Shown: positions 58,537 to 64,000 of the stretch, one piece after another
Layout of the letters: the number at the start of each line of letters is the position of its first letter
How positions within the stretch are numbered: position 1 is the stretch's first letter
Assembly (NCBI RefSeq): GCF_004310295.1
Contig: NZ_SISB01000002.1
Coordinates: forward strand, 62,001 to 126,000
Direction of reading: 5' to 3'
DNA length: 64,000 nucleotides
From: Pseudomonas sp. BGI-2
Lineage (GTDB): Bacteria; Pseudomonadota; Gammaproteobacteria; Pseudomonadales; Pseudomonadaceae
Translations under genes and position numbers: made by a program
The notes under the pieces: generated by a model
Databases searched by the model: none
The model's input: the letters and a program-made list of their open reading frames with translations, nothing else
Told to the model about the DNA's origin: nothing

Positions 58537-59346
58537 ATGGGGGAGTTTCTTCCTGCCAACTTAAAGCTTCTGTGTAGTCACTACAGATCTGTCGCAGAAG
58601 TCTGTAGGAAGATTCGAATTAATCGTGGTCAATTTAATAAGTACCTTTGTGGGAATAGCGTTCCTACACCTTTTAATCTGAAACGTATCTGTGATTTCTT
58701 TGGGGTTGAGGCGTTTGAAATAACACTTCCAACCGAGCAATTCATCACGTTGATTGGTGTGAAATCGAGGAAGACCAGCCACTCTGGTGAGGGCACGGAA
58801 TCACAGAAAATGCTCGAACACCTGCGTCGAAAATCCTCTCCAGAACTCAAGGCCCACATCGGTTATTACTATGAGTACTATCACGCAATGACGGAGCCCG
58901 GCTCCATCTTGTGCTCGTTGGTGCATGTCCGTGTAGACGGACCGGACGTGGTCTACGAGCGAAACGAGCGCTTGCAGATTGCCGGGGTGGAAGGCGAATT
59001 TGAGCGGTATCGATACGTCGGCACTGCTTATTATCTGCGAGATCGCCTGTTTCTCATCGATTACGAGTCACTGACCTCAAACGAAATCAGCCAAACCATT
59101 CTCATACCGAGCTTCAAAAGCTGCATCACACGGCTTAATGGCCTGAAGATGGGCGTTTCGGCCGCAGATCATCGAGCCCCCGCATGCTCGAGAGTTGTTT
59201 GGGAGTATCTGGGGCAGGAAATCAACCGGAGCGATGCCTATCGACGGGTGCGTCTGTATGACGTTAATGACCCGGCTATCGATGAAGACCTGCGTGCACG
59301 ACTCGCTCAAGCCATGGTTGTCCATGGGCTGTTTGTTATTGCGTGA
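58537..59346 (+). CDS. HTH transcriptional regulator divergent from the AGCS symporter
   Basis: About 269 residues. The N-terminal helix-turn-helix is XRE-like (SVAEVCRKIRINRGQFNKYL), then an unrecognised domain (about 100-269) that may bind a ligand. The ATG at 58537 has AAGG 7 bases upstream; longer starts to 58384 lack a site. Placement head-to-head with the symporter suggests it controls amino-acid uptake (inference). Confidence 0.65.
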   Translation: MGEFLPANLKLLCSHYRSVAEVCRKIRINRGQFNKYLCGNSVPTPFNLKRICDFFGVEAFEITLPTEQFITLIGVKSRKTSHSGEGTESQKMLEHLRRKSSPELKAHIGYYYEYYHAMTEPGSILCSLVHVRVDGPDVVYERNERLQIAGVEGEFERYRYVGTAYYLRDRLFLIDYESLTSNEISQTILIPSFKSCITRLNGLKMGVSAADHRAPACSRVVWEYLGQEINRSDAYRRVRLYDVNDPAIDEDLRARLAQAMVVHGLFVIA

Positions 59347-59438
59347 CGGATGTTGTTTGGGAACGCTGCGCAATCCTGCAAATCGGCTTTTGTAGCTGTC
59401 GAGTTATTGCCAGCGATTTTTTGGACAGTGCACATTCC

Positions 59439-59530
59439 TGTGGGAGCGGGCTTGCTCGCGAAAGCGTAATGCCAGCCAACATTGATGTTGAATGTACTGG
59501 CGCCTTCGCGAGCAAGCCCGCTCCCACAGG
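59439..59530. repeat. Repeat pair (family B)
   Basis: GAGCGGGCTTGCTCGCGAAAG and its complement, about 45 bases apart, between convergent genes; second copy of the family seen at 52128-52218. Confidence 0.8.
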
Positions 59531-59545
59531 GAGTTGTGTGAAGCT

Positions 59546-60457
59546 TCAAATGGGTGGCGTGTCCGGGCTATCAATCTGCTCCAGCATCCACTTCACAAAA
59601 TCCCGCACTTTTGGCACTTCCGCCGAATGCTCGGGATATGCCAGGTAATAGGCATCGGTGCTGGGCATTGCGTGCTGCCAGGGTATGACCAGTTTGCCGT
59701 CGGCCAATTCCTCTTCCACCAGGAAGCGCGGCAACAACGCCACGCCGCAGCCGACCTGGGCTGCGCGGATGCACATGTAAAAGGTTTCGAAGCGTGGGCC
59801 GTGGTAGCTGTGTTCGGTGTGGTAGCCCTGACTGTCGAACCAGTCGTGCCAGGCCTGGGGCCGCGAGGCGTTTTGCAGCAGGACCAGGTCGGTGAGTTGT
59901 GTAGGATCGGTGAACGGCGTGTCCGGCAGACTGCCGGGGGCGCAGACCGGCACCAGCTCCTCGCCAAACAGCTTCAGGCATTCGGTGCCGGGCCGCGAGC
60001 CCTGGCCGAAGTAGAACGCCAGGTCGCTGCGACCTTGCAGCAAGTCATCGGCTTCCTGCTCGCTGCACAGGTCCAGATGGATTGAGGGATGGCGCAGACG
60101 CCAACCTTTCAAGCGTGGCACCAGCCAGCGTGCGCCGAAGGTCGGAGGCGTTGAAACGCGCAAGACTTCGGTCTCGCCGCCGTAGGAACGCAGGTAATGG
60201 GTCGACATCTCGACCTGTGTGAGGATTTTTCGTACCTCCACCAGGTACAAATCACCGGCCGGAGTCATTTGCAGGCGTCGGCGCACCCGGCGAAACAACA
60301 GGTGCTGCAGCAACTCTTCAAGTTGCGCGACCTGTTTGCTGACGGCGCTCTGGGTCAGGTTCAGCTCTTCGGCGGCCCGGGTGAAGCTCAAATGCCGGGT
60401 GACGGCCTCGAAACACTGCAGTGCGGTGATCGATGGCAAGTAGCGTTTATTCAGCAT
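59546..60457 (-). CDS. LysR-family regulator of the ama genes
   Basis: A 303-residue LysR protein: N-terminal winged HTH with ALQCFEAVTRHLSFTRAAEELNL and TQSAVSKQVAQLEELL, then a periplasmic-binding-type effector domain. It is divergent from amaB, the arrangement known from P. putida (PP_5259/PP_5258/PP_5257), so it probably controls amaB and amaA. The effector is not known. Confidence 0.85.
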   Translation of the reverse strand: MLNKRYLPSITALQCFEAVTRHLSFTRAAEELNLTQSAVSKQVAQLEELLQHLLFRRVRRRLQMTPAGDLYLVEVRKILTQVEMSTHYLRSYGGETEVLRVSTPPTFGARWLVPRLKGWRLRHPSIHLDLCSEQEADDLLQGRSDLAFYFGQGSRPGTECLKLFGEELVPVCAPGSLPDTPFTDPTQLTDLVLLQNASRPQAWHDWFDSQGYHTEHSYHGPRFETFYMCIRAAQVGCGVALLPRFLVEEELADGKLVIPWQHAMPSTDAYYLAYPEHSAEVPKVRDFVKWMLEQIDSPDTPPI

Positions 60458-60632
60458 GGACGGTCCTTTTTCTTGTTTCTTTTACTGCCAGCAATTCAAA
60501 GCATGAATAAACGGAATGATATCTCTCTTAAAGGTCGTTTGTTGGGTAACCTCCGGGGAGCTAAAACTACAGGTCTGATCAGCCGTGAATATCCGGCTGT
60601 ACGTTTTCTGTTTTTTGCTTGAGGAGTGACCC

Positions 60633-62123
60633 ATGGTTGCCGCATTGCTTGATCGTCTTGGTGTGAACCCGGCCCTGTACCAGAACGGCAAAGTGCCGGT
60701 GCATTCGCCGATCGATGGCAGCCGGATCGCCGCCGTGAACTGGGAAGGCGCCGCTGAAGTCGAGCAGCACATCAGTCGTGCAGATCATGCGTTCGAATTG
60801 TGGCGCAAGGTCCCGGCCCCGCGCCGTGGCGAACTGGTGCGCCAGCTGGGTGACATCCTGCGCGAATACAAGGCCGACCTCGGCGAGCTGGTGTCCTGGG
60901 AAGCGGGCAAGATCACTCAGGAAGGCCTGGGTGAAGTTCAGGAAATGATCGACATCTGCGATTTCGCCGTCGGCCTGTCCCGTCAACTGTACGGTTTGAC
61001 CATCGCTTCCGAGCGTCCTGGCCACCACATGCGCGAAACCTGGCACCCGCTGGGCATCGTCGGTGTGATCAGTGCGTTCAACTTCCCGGTCGCGGTCTGG
61101 GCCTGGAACACCACGCTGGCGCTGGTCTGCGGCAACCCGGTGATCTGGAAACCGTCGGAGAAAACCCCGCTGACCGCACTGGCCTGCCAGGCGCTGTTCG
61201 ACCGCGTACTGAAGAACTTCAGCGACGCCCCTCCACACCTGAGCCAGGTGATCATTGGCGGCCGCGATGCCGGTGAGGCCCTGGTCGATGACCCGCGTGT
61301 CGCGCTGATCAGCGCCACCGGCAGCACCCGCATGGGCCGTGAAGTAGCGCCGAAAATTGCCGCACGTTTCGCCCGCAGCATTCTGGAGCTGGGCGGCAAC
61401 AATGCCATGATCCTCGCCCCAAGCGCCGACCTCGACATGGCCGTTCGCGCCATCCTGTTCAGCGCTGTCGGCACCGCCGGTCAGCGTTGCACCACCCTGC
61501 GTCGTCTGATTGCCCATGAGTCGGTGAAGGAAGAAATCGTCACCCGCCTCAAGGCTGCCTACTCCAAAGTGCGCATCGGCAATCCGCTTGAGGGCAACCT
61601 GATCGGTCCGCTGATCGACAAACACAGCTTCGACAACATGCAGGACGCGCTGGGACAAGCCTTGAGCGAAGGCGGCCGGGTGTTTGGCGGCAAGCGTCAG
61701 CTGGAAGACAAATTTCCTAACGCTTACTACGTCTCGCCGGCCATCGTTGAAATGCCGGAGCAGAGCGATGTGGTCTGCAACGAAACCTTCGCGCCGATCC
61801 TGTACGTAGTCAGTTACAAGGACTTCGACGAAGCCCTGCGCCTGAACAACTCGGTGCCACAAGGCCTGTCCTCGTGCATCTTCACCACCGACGTGCGTGA
61901 AGCCGAGCAGTTCATGTCGGCTGTGGGCAGTGACTGCGGCATCGCCAACGTCAACATTGGCCCGAGCGGCGCGGAAATTGGCGGCGCGTTTGGGGGTGAG
62001 AAAGAAACGGGCGGTGGTCGTGAGTCCGGTTCCGATGCATGGCGCGGCTACATGCGCCGTCAGACCAACACCGTGAACTATTCGCTGGAGTTGCCGTTGG
62101 CTCAGGGCATTACGTTCGACTGA
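60633..62123 (+). CDS. amaB: AmaB, L-aminoadipate semialdehyde (P6C) dehydrogenase
   Basis: 496-residue ALDH7-type dehydrogenase that oxidises piperideine-6-carboxylate/aminoadipate semialdehyde to L-2-aminoadipate in lysine catabolism. Motifs: SILELGGNN (general base Glu), GTAGQRCTT (catalytic Cys), WKPSEKTPLT and EIGGAFGGEKETGGGRESGSDAW. The start has TTGAGGAGTGACCC before the ATG. It matches P. putida amaB by content and order. amaA follows after a REP pair. Confidence 0.92.
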   Translation: MVAALLDRLGVNPALYQNGKVPVHSPIDGSRIAAVNWEGAAEVEQHISRADHAFELWRKVPAPRRGELVRQLGDILREYKADLGELVSWEAGKITQEGLGEVQEMIDICDFAVGLSRQLYGLTIASERPGHHMRETWHPLGIVGVISAFNFPVAVWAWNTTLALVCGNPVIWKPSEKTPLTALACQALFDRVLKNFSDAPPHLSQVIIGGRDAGEALVDDPRVALISATGSTRMGREVAPKIAARFARSILELGGNNAMILAPSADLDMAVRAILFSAVGTAGQRCTTLRRLIAHESVKEEIVTRLKAAYSKVRIGNPLEGNLIGPLIDKHSFDNMQDALGQALSEGGRVFGGKRQLEDKFPNAYYVSPAIVEMPEQSDVVCNETFAPILYVVSYKDFDEALRLNNSVPQGLSSCIFTTDVREAEQFMSAVGSDCGIANVNIGPSGAEIGGAFGGEKETGGGRESGSDAWRGYMRRQTNTVNYSLELPLAQGITFD

Positions 62124-62131
62124 TAGGCCCC

Positions 62132-62207
62132 TTCGCGGGCAAGCCTCGCTCCTACAGTGACGGTGCGGTATGACACCGAATCTGTAGGAGCGAGGCTTGC
62201 CCGCGAA
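62132..62207. repeat. REP-type inverted repeat pair (family A)
   Basis: Inverted REP units between amaB and amaA; may uncouple or modulate their co-transcription. Confidence 0.85.
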
Positions 62208-62250
62208 GCTTTTGCTTTGTTGTTTGTTAGGTTTCTGTTGGAGTCTGGCA

Positions 62251-63534
62251 ATGCCGTTACGCGAAGAGTGTCTGTGGGAAAAACTGACGCCGCAAAGGCC
62301 TGACAACGCGGCGCTCAAAGGCGAAGTGAAGGTCGATGTCTGCGTCATCGGCGCCGGCTTCACCGGTCTGTCGGCGGCGGTGCATCTGCTGGAAAAAGGT
62401 AAAACGGTCTGCGTGCTGGAAGCCCATCGCGCTGGTCATGGCGGTTCGGGACGCAACGTCGGGCTGGTCAACGCCGGGATGTGGATTCCACCGGACGAGA
62501 TCGAAGCCGGGTTCGGCGAAGTGGTCGGCAGTCAGCTCAATCGCATGCTGGGTGCGGCGCCGTCCCTGGTGTTCAGCCTTGTGGACAAATACAACATCGA
62601 TTGCCAGTTGCGCCGCGAGGGCACGCTGCACATGGCGCACAACGCCCGTGGCGAAGCCGATCTGCGCAGTCGTGAAGAACAATGGAAACGTCGCGGGGCG
62701 CCGGTCGAACTGCTGACCGGACAAGCTTGCGAGCAAGCGACGGGCACCAAAAAGATCGCTGCCGCGTTGCTCGACAAGCGTGCCGGCACGATCAACCCGA
62801 TGGCTTACACCACGGGGCTGGCCATCGCGGCCATCAGCCTCGGCGGTCAACTGTTCGATCATTCTGCGGTCTCCCGACTCGAACGTCAGGGCCAACGCTG
62901 GTCGGTACAAACCGCTCAGGGCTCGGTGCTCGCCGAGCAAGTGGTCATCGCCTCCAACGCTTACACCGAAGGCGACTGGACCGAGCTGCGGCGCAATTTC
63001 TTCCCCGGTTATTACTATCAGGTGGCTTCGGTCCCGCTGACCGAAGACGCCGCGCAGCAAATCCTGCCCGGCGGCCAGGGTTCCTGGGACACTCGCCAGG
63101 TACTCAGCAGTATTCGTCGCGATAAGGACGGTCGCCTGTTACTCGGCAGTCTCGGCAATGGCAATCAGAAACCGGCCTGGTTTCTCAAGGCCTGGGCGGA
63201 TCGGGTTCAGCAGCACTATTTTCCCTATCTCAAACCCGTGGAATGGGAATGCACCTGGACCGGTTGCATTGCGTTTACCCCTGACCACTTGATGCGTTTG
63301 TTCGAACCGGCGCCCGGTTTAGTGGCAGTCACAGGTTATAACGGTCGGGGCGTGACGACGGGGACGGTGGTCGGTAAAGCCTTTGCCGATTATCTGTGTA
63401 ACGGAAATCCTCAGGCGCTGCCGATACCCTTCGCCCCTATGCAGCCACTGGCGGGGGTGGGTTTGCGCAGTTGTCTGTACGAGGCAGGTTTCTCGCTGTA
63501 TCACGCAGGCCAGTGCTTGCGGATCGTTATTTGA
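62251..63534 (+). CDS. amaA: AmaA, L-pipecolate oxidase (FAD)
   Basis: 427-residue FAD oxidoreductase of the DAO family. The Rossmann motif is CVIGAGFTGLSAAVHLLEKG near residue 31, followed by GRNVGLVNAG. It oxidises L-pipecolate to piperideine-6-carboxylate, the substrate of AmaB, in the P. putida lysine route. The ATG at 62251 has TTGGAG upstream; the frame to 62197 runs across the REP end. It is in the same direction as amaB. Confidence 0.9.
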   Translation: MPLREECLWEKLTPQRPDNAALKGEVKVDVCVIGAGFTGLSAAVHLLEKGKTVCVLEAHRAGHGGSGRNVGLVNAGMWIPPDEIEAGFGEVVGSQLNRMLGAAPSLVFSLVDKYNIDCQLRREGTLHMAHNARGEADLRSREEQWKRRGAPVELLTGQACEQATGTKKIAAALLDKRAGTINPMAYTTGLAIAAISLGGQLFDHSAVSRLERQGQRWSVQTAQGSVLAEQVVIASNAYTEGDWTELRRNFFPGYYYQVASVPLTEDAAQQILPGGQGSWDTRQVLSSIRRDKDGRLLLGSLGNGNQKPAWFLKAWADRVQQHYFPYLKPVEWECTWTGCIAFTPDHLMRLFEPAPGLVAVTGYNGRGVTTGTVVGKAFADYLCNGNPQALPIPFAPMQPLAGVGLRSCLYEAGFSLYHAGQCLRIVI

Positions 63535-63578
63535 TTGTTGAAATTTGTTGCTGGAAGCGGCGCTTTTTCGCGCAGCGA

Positions 63579-63657
63579 CTAGCCTGTAAAAGGTGCGGGT
63601 TGTAGCAGTACCGCACCAGCAGTGTGCACTTCGGTGACGCACGTTGTTACAGGCTGG
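63579..63657 (+). ncRNA. Structured three-way-junction element (candidate RNA)
   Basis: An outer stem CTAGCCTGTAA/TTACAGGCTGG closes two hairpins. The first is GGTGCGG/CCGCACC (63592-63617), 12-base loop. The second is GTGTGCAC/GTGACGCAC with a C(UUCG)G tetraloop (63622-63642) and one bulged A. It begins 45 bases after the amaA stop. It may be a 3' end structure, a terminator-like or processing element, or an sRNA. No known family recognised. The rest of the 365-base gap (63535-63899) has no supportable gene. Confidence 0.45.
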
Positions 63658-63826
63658 TTGCACGTCGTTTGGCGCCGCGGTTGCAATGATGGCGCGTGCG
63701 GGTTGCGCCTTTAAAAATAAATGGTTTCACCTTCCGCGGTTTAGACGGTTGCACGCCCAATGAAAATGGGATCGAAACAGTCGAAATAACAATAAAGCAG
63801 CGACTTTTTTCAGAATAAAAAACCGA

Positions 63827-63842
63827 TGGCACGGCCCTTGCT
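63827..63842 (+). promoter_or_regulatory. Sigma-54 promoter of the branched-chain amino-acid binding protein
   Basis: TGGCACGGCCCTTGCT, matching the -24/-12 consensus TGGCACG-N4-TTGCW exactly, about 60 bases before the ATG. Confidence 0.85.
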
Positions 63843-63899
63843 CTGAGCATTTAGAGAAGTCGCAGTGCCAACTAAAAAAAAACCTTGGAGCACCACCTC

Positions 63900-64000
63900 A
63901 TGTCCCAGACGTTTTACAAGAAAGGCTTTCTGGCCCTCGCAGTGGCAACTGCTTTGGGTGTTTCTGCGTTTGCACAGGCTGATGTGAAAATCGGTGTGGC
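63900..64000 (+). CDS. Branched-chain amino-acid ABC transporter binding protein (partial)
   Basis: The first 33 codons, cut by the window end. A signal peptide (MSQTFYKKGFLALAVATALG and following VSAFAQA) precedes the mature start DVKIGVA, a LivK/BraC-type opening strand. TTGGAG is 9 bases upstream. The family carries leucine, isoleucine and valine, but the substrate cannot be told from the fragment. Confidence 0.8.
   Translation, partial: MSQTFYKKGFLALAVATALGVSAFAQADVKIGV

Overview
The window looks like a chromosomal segment of a Pseudomonas of the fluorescens group. Gene content and order follow the serB-psd-rhdA-motAB-rsgA-orn-queG-nnr-tsaE-amiB-mutL-miaA-hfq-hflXKC-hisZ-purA-rnr-rlmB-rpsF-rpsR-rplI-dnaB block known from Pseudomonas. 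The base composition is GC-rich, and the segment is studded with short palindromic repeats (REP-like, core CTCGCTCCTACAG) typical of this group. No prophage, IS element, CRISPR array or rRNA operon was seen.

Layout. 1-7.2 kb: an SMP/YtjB-type membrane protein divergent from serB, a PilZ-like hypothetical, a two-repeat OAA-type lectin, psd and rhdA. 7.2-10.8 kb: an HDOD protein, then motAB. 10.8-12.7 kb (minus strand): a compact three-gene operon of a TIR-like (MTH538/DUF1863) protein, a caspase-like C14 peptidase and a second TIR protein, inserted between motB and rsgA. It resembles the caspase-plus-TIR anti-phage systems called type IV Thoeris and is the main discovery candidate. 12.9-29.6 kb: the conserved housekeeping block for ribosome assembly, RNA turnover, tRNA modification, cell wall hydrolysis, mismatch repair, Hfq and HflKC, and histidine and purine synthesis. 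29.7-34.3 kb: a chemoreceptor and a two-gene iron(III) ABC importer without its ATPase. 34.7-35.1 kb: two identical tRNA-Leu(CAG) genes, each with its own promoter and terminator. 35.3-42.6 kb: rnr-rlmB, the S6/S18/L9 ribosomal protein operon and dnaB. 42.7-52.1 kb: a YgiQ radical SAM protein, then a three-gene cluster (transglutaminase/DUF2126, circularly permuted ATP-grasp/alpha-E, transglutaminase) behind a likely sigma-54 promoter. 52.3-56.8 kb: small hypotheticals, a LOG-family enzyme, azurin, nadE-pncB for NAD salvage, and a frameshifted small gene. 56.9-59.3 kb: an AGCS amino-acid/sodium symporter divergent from a probable HTH regulator. 59.5-63.5 kb: a LysR regulator divergent from amaB and amaA, the L-pipecolate/L-lysine catabolic pair. 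63.9 kb to the end: the first codons of a branched-chain amino-acid ABC binding protein behind a textbook sigma-54 promoter.

How the genes work together: most are core functions in translationally coupled operons (amiB-mutL-miaA, hflK-hflC, rnr-rlmB, nadE-pncB). The accessory parts are the TIR/caspase operon, the lectin, the iron importer, the ATP-grasp/transglutaminase cluster and the amino-acid uptake and catabolism genes at the right end. A three-way-junction RNA-like fold with a C(UUCG)G tetraloop lies after amaA and is not explained by any gene.
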